This document shows positions 44,595-53,054 of a DNA stretch of 55,443 nucleotides, one piece after another; positions within the stretch are counted from its first letter, which is position 1; every line of letters begins with the position of its first letter. A program made the position numbers and the translations under genes. The DNA is from Ruminococcus sp. (lineage in GTDB: Bacteria; Bacillota; Clostridia; Oscillospirales; Acutalibacteraceae): NCBI GenBank assembly GCA_017473775.1, contig JAFUJH010000057.1, forward strand, positions 1 through 55,443. The letters are read 5' to 3'. The notes below the pieces were generated by a model that had not been told where the DNA came from, did not search any database, and saw nothing but the letters and a program-made list of their open reading frames with translations.

Positions 44595-45454
44595 TTCCTT
44601 TCTTTCTTCAAAAAGAAGTTAAGGGTTACATTGATAAGCATAATAAACAGAAACAGTACCAAGGCTATGGAGAAAAGTGCCTGTTGCTGTAATCCGCTTG
44701 AATATGCCATTTCGCTGGACACGGCAGTTGTGAGAAACCTGACGCTTTCAAAAAGCGAGGGCATATTCGCCACATTGCCTGACACCATCATAACCGCCAT
44801 TGCTTCTCCGATTGCTCTGCCTACACCAAGCACCACCGCGGCGGCAATACCGCTTTTAGCAGCAGGTACAGAAACCTTGAAATATGTCTCGGTAGATGTA
44901 GCACCAAGGGCAAGGGAAGCATCCTCATACTCCTTGGGCACAGCATCCAAAGAGGTAATGGAAACCTTGATAATTGAGGGCAGAATCATTACTGCTAAAA
45001 CTATAATAGCGGCAAGCAGGCTTGCTCCGTCAGGCACATTAAATATCTTCTTAATACCCGGCACTAATATCAGCATACCCACCAAGCCGTACACAACAGA
45101 AGGTATGCCTGCAAGGAGGTTCACTGCATTCTCTATAACCGCTCTGACCTTTTTATTTGCTACCTTTGAAAGATAAACCGCAGTCATAAAGCCGATAGGC
45201 ACACCGATTAAGATTGCACCTGCCGTACCGTAAACACTTGTCAAGATAAATGGCAGTATTCCGTACTCGGGCTCTGCCTCCGTTGGTGCCCACTTTGAAC
45301 CAAACAGAAAATCTACAAGTCCGATTTCCTTAATGGCAGGGATTCCCGATATAATCAGATAAACTGTAATCAGTAGAACAAATCCTACCGTAATAAGTCC
45401 CAGCACCAAAAATATGCCGTGTACTATGTTTTCAAATAATCTTTTCTTCTTCAT
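44591..45454 (-). CDS. pstC: Phosphate ABC transporter permease PstC
   Basis: 287 aa with six membrane segments. The cytoplasmic loop EYEDASLALGATSTETYFKV is the EAA motif that docks on PstB. GAGG upstream of the start. It follows pstS across a stable hairpin. Confidence 0.96.
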   Translation of the reverse strand: MKKKRLFENIVHGIFLVLGLITVGFVLLITVYLIISGIPAIKEIGLVDFLFGSKWAPTEAEPEYGILPFILTSVYGTAGAILIGVPIGFMTAVYLSKVANKKVRAVIENAVNLLAGIPSVVYGLVGMLILVPGIKKIFNVPDGASLLAAIIVLAVMILPSIIKVSITSLDAVPKEYEDASLALGATSTETYFKVSVPAAKSGIAAAVVLGVGRAIGEAMAVMMVSGNVANMPSLFESVRFLTTAVSSEMAYSSGLQQQALFSIALVLFLFIMLINVTLNFFLKKERK

Positions 45455-45475
45455 ATAATAACCTCAGTTTACATA

Positions 45476-45516
45476 GGACAAAAGCGGCGACTGAAATTCA
45501 GCCGTCGCTTTTGTCC
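45476..45516 (-). promoter_or_regulatory. Stable hairpin between pstS and pstC
   Basis: About 20-bp stem with G-U pairs starting GGACAAAAGCGACGG; no U-tract follows on the minus strand. It more likely protects the pstS part of the mRNA or lowers downstream expression than fully terminates it, explaining excess binding protein over permease. Confidence 0.7.
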
Positions 45517-45518
45517 TT

Positions 45519-46316
45519 TTAAGCTGCTACAACACCTGCTGAAGCAATAATTTCTGCGGCATTCTCGGAAGTGATGTAGTCAAAGAATTTTTGTGCGCTC
45601 TCAGAAAGCTCTGCGCCTTCCTTTGTAACCAGCACGAAGGGTCTCTGTACTACATAAGCGCCGTTCTTGATAGTTTCCTCAGTAGGAGCAACACCGCCTA
45701 CTGTAACAGTTTTAACTGAGTCCTCAACCGATGCTACGGAAGCATAACCGATTGCGTCTGCGTTGGAGGAAACGGTTGTGATAACATCACCTGTTGAGGT
45801 AAGCTCCTGACGGTACTTGCAAGCATCCTCTGTGTCTGTAACGCTTTCAAAGCCGTCACGGGTACCTGAGCCTGCCTCACGGCCGATTAAAACAATCTCT
45901 GCATCATTGCCGCCAAGGTCTTTCCAGTTTGTGATTTCACCCTTGAATACCTTTGCAATTGTCTCAATGTCCATATCACTGACAGGGTTTGCATTGTTGA
46001 CGATGATTGCGATACCGTCATAAGCAAGGATTGTACCCACAAGGCCCTCTGCCTTTTCTTCGTCTTTAAGATTTCTTGAGGAAATACCGATGTCGCAGGT
46101 ACCTTCCTTAACTGCCTTAATGCCTGAGCTTGAACCTGTGGGATTGTAGGTTACTGTAATGCCTTCCGCACTTTCAAAAGCTTCGCCCAGAGCTCCGATT
46201 ACTTTCTCCATTGATGTGGAGCCGTCTGTTGTTACCGTTGCCTTTTCACCGCTACAACCTGCAAATACTGCACAAATCATAACTGCTACCAATACTAAAC
46301 TAACAATTTTCTTCAT
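45519..46316 (-). CDS. pstS: Phosphate-binding lipoprotein
   Basis: 265 aa from the ATG at 46316 (AAAGGAA upstream). Signal peptide with lipobox VFAGC near residue 21, then TTDGSTSMEKVIGALGEAF and NPTGSSSGIKAV that form the phosphate pocket with REAGSGTRDGF. First gene of the pst-pho operon. Confidence 0.96.
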   Translation of the reverse strand: MKKIVSLVLVAVMICAVFAGCSGEKATVTTDGSTSMEKVIGALGEAFESAEGITVTYNPTGSSSGIKAVKEGTCDIGISSRNLKDEEKAEGLVGTILAYDGIAIIVNNANPVSDMDIETIAKVFKGEITNWKDLGGNDAEIVLIGREAGSGTRDGFESVTDTEDACKYRQELTSTGDVITTVSSNADAIGYASVASVEDSVKTVTVGGVAPTEETIKNGAYVVQRPFVLVTKEGAELSESAQKFFDYITSENAAEIIASAGVVAA

Positions 46317-46358
46317 AATCAAATTCCTTTCTGTGGTATTTTATCTTTCCACGATTTC

Positions 46359-46414
46359 ATTGTATTATGAGGCAGTAAAATCCGTAAGCAAGCCACTGTA
46401 AAATCGAAGTAAAA
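46359..46414 (-). promoter_or_regulatory. Candidate Pho box and pstS promoter
   Basis: Reading leftwards, TTTTAC occurs at 46409-46414, 46398-46403 and 46375-46380, spaced 11 and 23 bases (one and about two helical turns), with TACAAT (46359-46364) downstream and no TTGACA-like -35. That is the layout of a PhoB/PhoP-activated promoter. Confidence 0.6.
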
Positions 46415-46420
46415 CTTTGA

Positions 46421-46448
46421 AAAAATGGCAGAGGAATTTTCCTCTGCC
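46421..46448 (-). terminator. Terminator before the pst promoter
   Basis: GGCAGAGGAA, 2-base loop, TTCCTCTGCC, then ATTTTTTC on the minus strand. It ends the small operon that starts at 47305-47333. Confidence 0.88.
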
Positions 46449-46480
46449 ACTTTTATAGAACGCAATCAGTAATTTTGTAA

Positions 46481-46600
46481 TTACTTGTTGGATAAATACT
46501 TTTCTCGTCGGTCAAGTTTACGACAGTATTGTAAGCATAATTTATCGGTACAACTCTTAGAACTCGTGCTGAATTTCCTCAGCTCAGGCAATGTGCTCAT
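46481..46600 (-). CDS. Candidate 39-aa Cys-containing small ORF
   Basis: ATG ORF beginning MSTLPELRKFSTSSKS, with three spaced Cys and ending CRKLDRREKYLSNK. It overlaps the end of the preceding short ORF by 17 bases and is followed 33 bases later by the terminator. The start has only GGAAACTGA upstream. It could be a real small protein or, with the neighbour, fragments of one decayed gene in two frames. Confidence 0.3.
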   Translation of the reverse strand: MSTLPELRKFSTSSKSCTDKLCLQYCRKLDRREKYLSNK

Positions 46601-46727
46601 TCAGTTTCCATTTTCTGATATTCACGCCGTCACAATCTATTGTGTTGTCCAAATAGAACATATAACAGTTCTTTCGGTCTTCCGAAACACGCCGACAACC
46701 GTACAGGTTTAAGTATCTGCTCTGCAC
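46584..46727 (-). CDS. Candidate 47-aa small ORF or gene fragment
   Basis: GTG-initiated frame beginning MQSRYLNLYGCRRVSEDRKN and ending KWKLNEHIA. The composition looks protein-like, but there is no ribosome binding site and it begins 7 bases after the XRE gene stop. Possibly a remnant. Nothing in it is recognised. Confidence 0.25.
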   Translation of the reverse strand: MQSRYLNLYGCRRVSEDRKNCYMFYLDNTIDCDGVNIRKWKLNEHIA

Positions 46728-46734
46728 AATCAAA

Positions 46735-46941
46735 TTAAAAGTAAAACAACTCTTCAAACTTTTTATCTAAGGCAATGCATAATATCAATGCTAATTTTGC
46801 GGTGGGGTTGAACTGCCCTGTTTCGATTGAGCTGATAGTGTTTCTGGATACACCTACCATATCGGCTAATTGCTGTTGGGACAGTTTTGCCTCTGTTCTG
46901 GCTTTTTTCAGATTATTCTTTAAGACAAGCGATTCTTCCAT
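46735..46941 (-). CDS. XRE-family transcriptional regulator
   Basis: 68 aa, a lone Cro/CI helix-turn-helix: LSQQQLADMVGVSRNTISSI with the usual IETGQFNPTAKLALILC tail. Start behind AGGGTGAG. It follows a small membrane protein gene by 4 bases and probably represses their common promoter, which carries inverted repeats. Confidence 0.9.
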   Translation of the reverse strand: MEESLVLKNNLKKARTEAKLSQQQLADMVGVSRNTISSIETGQFNPTAKLALILCIALDKKFEELFYF

Positions 46942-46945
46942 ATAC

Positions 46946-47266
46946 TCACCCTATGATATCCAATATATAAATAGCAACATTAGCTATGCAACATAGACCC
47001 CAGATAACAGCCAAAGCAATGTCTGTTTTCTTTTTCAGTTTAAAAGCGTCCAAAATACTCTTTGCAAACATCATTCCCGAGTATATTATCCATATGGGCG
47101 TTGTGCTCCTGTCAAATATAATACGTTCAACAATCACAAGCACCATACATATCAGACCGCCGATTGCGGCACTTATTGCATAAGAACGCAGTTTGAGCTT
47201 TTGTTCTCTTTCGTCACCGTTCTGATTTTCCTCACGGCTCATTTTTAAAATATCTTCTTTGTTCAT
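46946..47266 (-). CDS. Small membrane protein paired with the XRE regulator
   Basis: 106 aa. A polar N-terminus with charged EENQNGDEREQKLKLRS is followed by three hydrophobic segments (about 30-50, 57-70 and 84-104). Such membrane proteins commonly sit beside small XRE regulators in Firmicutes; their role is unknown. Start has AAAGGAGAT upstream. First gene of the operon. Confidence 0.8.
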   Translation of the reverse strand: MNKEDILKMSREENQNGDEREQKLKLRSYAISAAIGGLICMVLVIVERIIFDRSTTPIWIIYSGMMFAKSILDAFKLKKKTDIALAVIWGLCCIANVAIYILDIIG

Positions 47267-47304
47267 AACAAATCTCCTTTGCCAAGTTTTCTGTGCACAA
47301 CTAT

Positions 47305-47333
47305 ATTATAATCTTGCCAAGTACACTTGTCAA
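47305..47333 (-). promoter_or_regulatory. Promoter of the membrane protein/XRE operon
   Basis: TTGACA (47328-47333), 17-base spacer, TATAAT (47305-47310). An inverted repeat CAAGT-GT-ACTTG overlaps the -35 and spacer, and ACTTGGCAA recurs downstream. Confidence 0.85.
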
Positions 47334-47339
47334 TAGTTT

Positions 47340-47359
47340 TTGCAAAGTTTTCTTTGCAA
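47340..47359. promoter_or_regulatory. Operator-like palindrome upstream of the -35
   Basis: TTGCAAAG-TTTT-CTTTGCAA, 8-bp perfect arms, starting 6 bases above the -35 box. Likely a binding site of the XRE protein or of an activator. Confidence 0.55.
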
Positions 47360-47477
47360 CTTCCATATTCATCTGAAAGGATAATATTTTTATTCTTGTT
47401 TGGCGTTTGGAGGAAATCCCGTAAAAAGACATTTATCAAATTATGTTCAGCGGTACTATCTACTGCTATTACCGGTC

Positions 47478-47512
47478 AGAGCCTTTCCTTTTTTGGGGAG
47501 GCTCTTTTTTGT
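47478..47512 (+). terminator. Intrinsic terminator before the binding-protein operon
   Basis: AGAGCCTTTCC pairs with GGGGAGGCTCT (some G-U), then TTTTTTG. No clear gene on the plus strand precedes it, so it may shield the operon at 47590 or end a short untranslated RNA. I see no strong promoter for the operon. Confidence 0.7.
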
Positions 47513-47589
47513 TTTGTCTGCAAGTCCATACAAACTACATAATTATCCCATAAACTTAAACTGACAATAATTTATGAAAGGTGATAATT

Positions 47590-49014
47590 ATGAAAAAACG
47601 GATTATTGCATTTATTCTGCTTGCCTGTATGCTTATATGCTCTATGCTTACAGGCTGTGACAACGGCGGTACAAACAGCACGAATGCACCTTATATTGAC
47701 ACTTCGGTAAATCTGGAGGGTGACCCTTTGATTGTGTACTGCTATGGTTTTTCTGAACAGACAAGCAATCTCATTGAGAAATACAACAAACACTGTGCCA
47801 TATACGGAGATTACAACGACCGAATCGAGGTTATAAGGTACACGGAGTTCTCAAAGTTTAACTCTGCTGTGACTACAGAGCTTATGGCAGGCAAGGGGCC
47901 CGATGTGTTTTTTCTGGATTCTCCGCTTCCCTTTGAAAAGATGACAGAAAACGGAAGCCTTCTGGATATAAATGAGCTTATCAAAGGAAAGGACGCTGAC
48001 ATTGACTTTGCGGATTACAACAAGGTGATTATGGACGCAGGCGTGTTTGAGGGCAAGCGGTATATACTGCCTGTGTTTTACTGTGTTGATACATTCTTCT
48101 CTACTCAGGACAGGGTGGACGCTTTGGGAATTGACCCTGACACCATAACCTATCGGGAGCTTGCAGACATAAAAGAATCAGGCAAAAACTTTATCTTTGC
48201 AGATAATACCGATAACTACGGCAAGGAGCGTCTCCTGCACTGTATTATCCGTCAGTTTGCGGATTTTGAGGAGAAGAAAACCTACTTTGATACAGAGGAG
48301 TTTGCCTCGATTCTGGACAGCATAAACACACTGTACGAGGGAAGCGAAGGTGCAGAGGAGGATTATTTCTTTGAAAATACAGATATCCTGACCAAATCCA
48401 CCTATTCCTACAACTACTACGGAGCGTCGCCTCAATCGGTTTCAGAGAGATACATTTTACAGCAGGAGGCAGGAAAGGAGCTTATCCTCTTTCCTGCATA
48501 CAGCAGAGAGGGCAAGGTATCTGCTTATATAGAAGCAGGAATAGCTGTAAACGCCAACACAGAGAAAACAGACAAGGTTATGAAGCTCATTGAATTCCTG
48601 CTTTCTGACAAAACCCAGAGCTATCACTGCGGAGCACTGAGTAAAGAAAGGCTTTACACCTACAGCACCTGCTCTCTCCCTGTGAAAAACAGCATACTGG
48701 ATAAGGCGTTTCAGGTAGAGCTAGAGGACAACACATACAGCAGCGGTGAGGACACAGAGTATGTTGACCCTGAGCTACTGAAGCAACAGGATGTAATCAA
48801 CGAAAACAAAAACCGCTTTCTGCGTGATGAGTTCCGTCCGCTTGTGGACAGCATTGAGGAATGTACGCTTTTTTACTGCAGAGAACCGCAACAAAGTTAT
48901 TATATTCTGAACATTGCACAGGAGCTGACAGACAAATATCTGCAAGGCACTATTACCAAGGAAAAGTTCATTGCTCAGCTTGACAGTGCAACTAAAGCCT
49001 ATATGACGGAGTAA
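47590..49014 (+). CDS. Extracellular solute-binding lipoprotein (sugar-type ABC)
   Basis: 474 aa from ATG 47590 (GAAAGGTGATAATT upstream). Lipobox MLTGC near residue 21. It has the fold-type sequence of MalE-like family 1 binding proteins: ELMAGKGPDVFFLDSP and a later EAGIAVNANTEKTDKVMKLI with a helix for end-capping. The substrate cannot be told. It is followed by two permease genes and no ATPase. Confidence 0.88.
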   Translation: MKKRIIAFILLACMLICSMLTGCDNGGTNSTNAPYIDTSVNLEGDPLIVYCYGFSEQTSNLIEKYNKHCAIYGDYNDRIEVIRYTEFSKFNSAVTTELMAGKGPDVFFLDSPLPFEKMTENGSLLDINELIKGKDADIDFADYNKVIMDAGVFEGKRYILPVFYCVDTFFSTQDRVDALGIDPDTITYRELADIKESGKNFIFADNTDNYGKERLLHCIIRQFADFEEKKTYFDTEEFASILDSINTLYEGSEGAEEDYFFENTDILTKSTYSYNYYGASPQSVSERYILQQEAGKELILFPAYSREGKVSAYIEAGIAVNANTEKTDKVMKLIEFLLSDKTQSYHCGALSKERLYTYSTCSLPVKNSILDKAFQVELEDNTYSSGEDTEYVDPELLKQQDVINENKNRFLRDEFRPLVDSIEECTLFYCREPQQSYYILNIAQELTDKYLQGTITKEKFIAQLDSATKAYMTE

Positions 49015-49022
49015 GAGGCAAT

Positions 49023-49871
49023 ATGAAACAAAAACGCAAAGAAGCCCTTTGGGGGCTTGCCTTTATACTCCCCTCCCTTGCAGGAATCACTATCTTTTAC
49101 ATTATTCCCTATGGAATCTGCTTTGTAAAAAGTCTTTACATCGGCGAACAGTTTGTGGGACTTGCAAACTATGCAGAGCTGTTTACAAACAAAGCTTTTA
49201 TCTTAGCTATGAAAAACACAGGGATATTCACAGTCACAGCCCTTCCCCTGCTTATGCTGGTGTCCTTTATGATTGCACTTTTTCTTAATTCCTTCAGGAG
49301 ACTCCATGTGTTCTTCAGAAGCTCTCTGCTGATACCTGTTGTGGTACCTGTGGCTTCGCTGATAAGTGTATGGCAGGTGTTGTTTGAGGATTTCGGTGCA
49401 GTGAATTTTCTCCTTGATAAATTGGGGCTTGAGGCTGTAGACTTTTTCAGCTCTGACCTTTCTATGGTGATGATTGTACTGATTTATGTATGGAAGTACA
49501 CGGGCTTTTGCGTGGTGCTGTTTACATCGGGACTTGCAAGCGTACCCCAAAGCCTCTACGAAAGTGCACGCCTTGACGGTGCAAACAAGCTTCAGCTTGT
49601 TACAAGAATAACTGTTCCTATGATTATCCCCACTGCCTTCTTTGTTTTTCTGATGGAGATAATATACTCCTTCAAAATATTCAGAGAGGTGTTTGCATTA
49701 TTCGGCGATTACCCTCACGAGAGCGTTTACTTTTTGCAGAACTTCATCAACAACAACTATTACAATATGAACTACCCGAGGCTGTCAGCCGCATCCACTA
49801 TACTGTCTCTGCTTATTATTCTGATTCTGCTTGTGTTTTATCGCTTGGAGAGCAGACACAGCCACACATGA
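49023..49871 (+). CDS. ABC transporter permease, MalF/UgpA type
   Basis: 282 aa with six hydrophobic segments. The EAA loop reads LYESARLDGANKLQLVTRIT, typical of carbohydrate permeases. Starts 8 bases after the binding protein. The partner ATPase must be supplied from elsewhere, as is common with a shared MsmX-type ATPase. Confidence 0.93.
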   Translation: MKQKRKEALWGLAFILPSLAGITIFYIIPYGICFVKSLYIGEQFVGLANYAELFTNKAFILAMKNTGIFTVTALPLLMLVSFMIALFLNSFRRLHVFFRSSLLIPVVVPVASLISVWQVLFEDFGAVNFLLDKLGLEAVDFFSSDLSMVMIVLIYVWKYTGFCVVLFTSGLASVPQSLYESARLDGANKLQLVTRITVPMIIPTAFFVFLMEIIYSFKIFREVFALFGDYPHESVYFLQNFINNNYYNMNYPRLSAASTILSLLIILILLVFYRLESRHSHT

Positions 49872-49881
49872 TGAGGTGCTT

Positions 49882-50718
49882 ATGAAAAAACTAAAAATCA
49901 CTGTCAGATATGCCCTGTTGATTTTGATTGTAATAATCTTTCTGTTTCCTGTTGTCTATATGCTTGCCTGCTCCTTTATGCAAGAGACACAGGCAGAGGG
50001 TATGCTTGACTTTTCAAAGGGGCAGTATAAGTGGCTGAATATAATCCCGGAGAGTGCCACACTTTTACAGCATTATCAGGTGTACTTCCGCAGACCTGAA
50101 TATCTGCTGAAATTCTGGAATTCGGTTATCACAACCCTGCCTACGGTTGCAGGTCAGGTTATAGTGTCCATGCTTGCCGCCTACGCTTTTGCAAAGCTTC
50201 GGTTTCCTCTGCGAGATAAAATCTTCTTTGTATATATCATTCTGCTTATCCTGCCCTTGCAGGTGACCTTAGTGCCAAACTACATAATCCTTGACAAGCT
50301 GGAATTAATGAACAACTTTCTTTCAATCATTCTGCCGGGCAGTTTCAGTGCCTTCGGAATCTGCCTGCTCAGACAAAGCATAAGGTATATTCCCGATGCT
50401 TCTATTGAGGCGGCAAAGGTTGACGGTGCAGGCAATATCAGGATATTCACAAGGATAATATTGCCTCAGATAAAAGGTGGTATTATCACCCTTGTACTGC
50501 TGTGCTTCATTGACAACTGGAACATAGTGGAGCAACCACTTATCTACTTTGACGACAGTGCAATGTATCCATTGTCTGTTGCAATGTCTGATATAAGCAC
50601 AAGTGCGGATTCTGTAATATTCGCCTGCGGTGTTATGTTTATGATACCGCCGCTGTTGATTTTCACCTACGGACACAGAGATATTGAGTTACCCTTTCAG
50701 ACTACAGACAAAGCATAG
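49882..50718 (+). CDS. ABC transporter permease, MalG/UgpE type
   Basis: 278 aa from ATG 49882 (GAGGTG upstream). Six hydrophobic segments and EAA loop SIEAAKVDGAGNIRIFTRIILP. Pairs with the previous permease. Confidence 0.93.
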   Translation: MKKLKITVRYALLILIVIIFLFPVVYMLACSFMQETQAEGMLDFSKGQYKWLNIIPESATLLQHYQVYFRRPEYLLKFWNSVITTLPTVAGQVIVSMLAAYAFAKLRFPLRDKIFFVYIILLILPLQVTLVPNYIILDKLELMNNFLSIILPGSFSAFGICLLRQSIRYIPDASIEAAKVDGAGNIRIFTRIILPQIKGGIITLVLLCFIDNWNIVEQPLIYFDDSAMYPLSVAMSDISTSADSVIFACGVMFMIPPLLIFTYGHRDIELPFQTTDKA

Positions 50719-50731
50719 GGAGGTACATACA

Positions 50732-51160
50732 ATGAACAAGGACAAGATAAAAAAATGGTCGGTGCGTGCAGGAATAATATTCCTTGCGGTTGTGGCACTG
50801 CTCACATATTTTTCGGACTCAATTGACACTATGCTTCTGCCTAAAGTAAAGGTGACTCAGGTTATCGCCGACACCCTGACAGGAGAGAAAGACCCAAACC
50901 CCAACGCCACCCACTACATAGTACCTTTGTCGGCAATTACTATAGTCGGCAACAGCGGAATTCTGTACGCTGTAAAGCAGGAAAGTGACTGCAAAGGTTA
51001 TGTATACTGTGTCAATGCTGCAATTGAAGCACAGGACGAACTTTACTGTCAGATAACCTCCTCAGATACCATCTTCAACGGTCAATACATAATTTACAGC
51101 ACCTCAAAGGAGATAGCTCAGGGAAGTCGGGTGTATATAGAGGAGGGAGTCAGCCGTTGA
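50732..51160 (+). CDS. Short one-TM protein resembling the tail of a membrane-fusion adaptor
   Basis: 142 aa from ATG 50732 (AGGGAGGTACATACA upstream). One N-terminal membrane helix (about 14-30), then an extracellular domain with YIVPLSAITIVGNSGILYAV and SRVYIEEGV, similar in pattern to the C-terminal part of HlyD/MacA-type adaptors (a P-x-x-A-I strand followed by a V-Y-x-V strand). The coiled coil and lipoyl parts of a real adaptor are missing. It overlaps the next gene by 4 bases, so the two likely work together. Confidence 0.7.
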   Translation: MNKDKIKKWSVRAGIIFLAVVALLTYFSDSIDTMLLPKVKVTQVIADTLTGEKDPNPNATHYIVPLSAITIVGNSGILYAVKQESDCKGYVYCVNAAIEAQDELYCQITSSDTIFNGQYIIYSTSKEIAQGSRVYIEEGVSR

Positions 51161-52308
51161 GATACAAGGCTATAACCTCTGCTGTTTTGCTGTTGCTTGC
51201 ATTATGCGCTTTTTTCTCCTGCCTTTATATTGCAGAGAGCACCTGTGAAAAATTCTGTGCTGTAACTGTGGCAAACTACAATTACAGCACACATACATCA
51301 CCGCTGAGTATCAGCTCTCTGGAGAGATTCGGAGTCAGAATATCCCACAACTTCGTCAGCTTCTGCTGTGAATGTGATAAAACTCAGATAAAAGGGCAAC
51401 AGGTGACCCCTGTGCTTACAAACCACAGCTTCTTCAGCCTTAGTAACATCAGAATTTCAGGAGAAGGAATAACCCAAACCCATACCGATAGCAAAGAGAA
51501 AGTGGTTGTTATCAGCAAGAACTTGGCAATCAGGCTGTTCTTCACTACAGAATGCATCGGCAGGAAGCTTACAATAAACGGAGAAAAGTACACTGTAAGC
51601 GGTGTGTATTTTCCCGACAGCAAAACTCCCATTGATGCACTGTCACGGGATAATTCAGAGCGGGTGTACCTTCCCTACACTTGTATAGAGGACTACCAAA
51701 GCAGAGAAATTCACACACTGATTTATGACCACAACTCCAGAAGCACCCCTATTATGGGACAGATTTGCATAAATCGATATCACCTGACAAATCTATATGA
51801 AAAAGAGAAAGCAATTGAAAGCCTTGTACATATAACTGTGCTGTATGTTTACCTGCTTGTATGTATCGCAGTAATGTACATAAGAGGTGCTATAGCAGCA
51901 AGGCTCACTAAAGATATCAAGGAAAATCTCAGCAAACATTACTTTGTCCGCTCGTTTGGTTCTGTCCCCCACAAGTATCTGTTACTTATCTTTGTTTTGG
52001 CTGTAGTTCCTGTGCTGATGCTGATTGTGATTATCAAAGGAGGCTTTGATATTTATATACCGTCTCAGTACATTCCGCAGGACAATCTGTTTGACATTGA
52101 AAGCTATATCAGAAGCATTGCTGATAACGCAGGATATATGAATTCTTTGTCACTTGCAGGAGACACCTATCTGCCTGTTTTATACAGAAAAACCTTCAGT
52201 GCTGTTCTGGCAACAGGACTGCTGACAACAGGTCTGTTCACAGGATTTGTATGCAGTACAGTGCCGTATCTGAGAATACTCAAAAGCAAAATAACCAAAG
52301 CAGAATAA
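51157..52308 (+). CDS. MacB/FtsX-like permease without ATPase domain
   Basis: 383 aa. One N-terminal membrane helix (about 7-27), an extracellular region (30-225) and three more helices (about 226-250, 273-295, 348-372): the topology of MacB-type permeases. KVVVISKNLAIRLFF, IGRKLTINGEKYTVSGVYFP is the MacB periplasmic-core pattern. No MacB-type ATPase is near. Such permeases are mechanotransmitters, so with the 142-aa protein it may form an envelope module associated with the neighbouring importer; this is inference. Confidence 0.75.
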   Translation: MRYKAITSAVLLLLALCAFFSCLYIAESTCEKFCAVTVANYNYSTHTSPLSISSLERFGVRISHNFVSFCCECDKTQIKGQQVTPVLTNHSFFSLSNIRISGEGITQTHTDSKEKVVVISKNLAIRLFFTTECIGRKLTINGEKYTVSGVYFPDSKTPIDALSRDNSERVYLPYTCIEDYQSREIHTLIYDHNSRSTPIMGQICINRYHLTNLYEKEKAIESLVHITVLYVYLLVCIAVMYIRGAIAARLTKDIKENLSKHYFVRSFGSVPHKYLLLIFVLAVVPVLMLIVIIKGGFDIYIPSQYIPQDNLFDIESYIRSIADNAGYMNSLSLAGDTYLPVLYRKTFSAVLATGLLTTGLFTGFVCSTVPYLRILKSKITKAE

Positions 52309-52315
52309 AAGAAAA

Positions 52316-52345
52316 CAGGCACTTTCCGAAAAGGGAGAGTGCCTG
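52316..52345. terminator. Bidirectional terminator
   Basis: CAGGCACT...AGTGCCTG stem with a T-rich tract on the minus side and a weaker one on the plus side. It ends the transporter operon and the convergent LuxR-type gene. Confidence 0.72.
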
Positions 52346-52402
52346 CTTCCTTGAAGGGGTTATATTGATATTACACTTAAAATCATTTACGGTATAAAAG
52401 GA

Positions 52403-52681
52403 TTAAATATCCTTGTACTTAATTAAAATCTGGCGTCTGCCTGATACATCCAGCTTGCGGTAGATGTTCTTGCAATGAAAGTGAACCGAGGAATAAGTAA
52501 TGTATAATTCCTCTGCTATTTCTGCCAGAGTTTTGTCAGAAAACAGATAGGAGAAAACCTCCAGCTCTCTTGGTGACAGAGTTGACAGCTCCGGGTATTT
52601 CTGGCGAAGTATATTGTATTCTTGCCTTGCAAGATTAAGATAATCAAAATAGTTCATACCGTCAGATTTTTTTGCATTCAT
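52403..52681 (-). CDS. LuxR-type HTH regulator, stand-alone
   Basis: 92 aa from ATG 52681. The GerE/LuxR helix-turn-helix fills the C-terminal two thirds: LSPRELEVFSYLFSDKTLAE, then ITYSSVHFHCKNIYRKLDV. There is no receiver domain. Convergent with the transporter operon, a possible regulator of it. A palindrome sits just upstream of the start. Confidence 0.88.
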   Translation of the reverse strand: MNAKKSDGMNYFDYLNLARQEYNILRQKYPELSTLSPRELEVFSYLFSDKTLAEIAEELYITYSSVHFHCKNIYRKLDVSGRRQILIKYKDI

Positions 52682-52700
52682 TCCTGTCACCACCGTCTCT

Positions 52701-52717
52701 TGGTAGGTTTTCTACCA
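52701..52717. promoter_or_regulatory. Palindrome at the LuxR-type gene start
   Basis: TGGTAG-GTTTT-CTACCA, about 20 bases before the start codon; a possible operator or leader hairpin. The rest of 52718-53054 shows no gene; it has a short CCCCT..AGGGG hairpin at about 52851-52866. Confidence 0.45.
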
Positions 52718-53054
52718 TATTTGATAGTTTATTTTTCCTTTATTGAAAACATCCGCGATTTTTGCTATAATATAGACAAATGAAGAAAGCATTTATCAGC
52801 TTCAACCTTCACTATAATTTTATTATAAAAAATTCAGAAATGCTTTTCTACCCCTAATTCAAGGGGTTTTTCAGGGGATGTTCCGTTTATAAGGATAATA
52901 TCAGGAAATCTCAGGCAGTATTATATGATTCAGTCTACCAGAGTCCTACTGATTATTGTACACAGGGTCATCTCTTTATATTCAAAATCGCAAACCCTGT
53001 TTCCGCCGACAATAGCCGAAACATCAAACACCTTCCGAAAAGGAGGAGACAAGA

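Noticed and set aside
47442-47550. Short plus-strand ORF before the binding-protein operon
   Set aside because: It reads through the terminator stem and has no ribosome binding site or protein-like composition.
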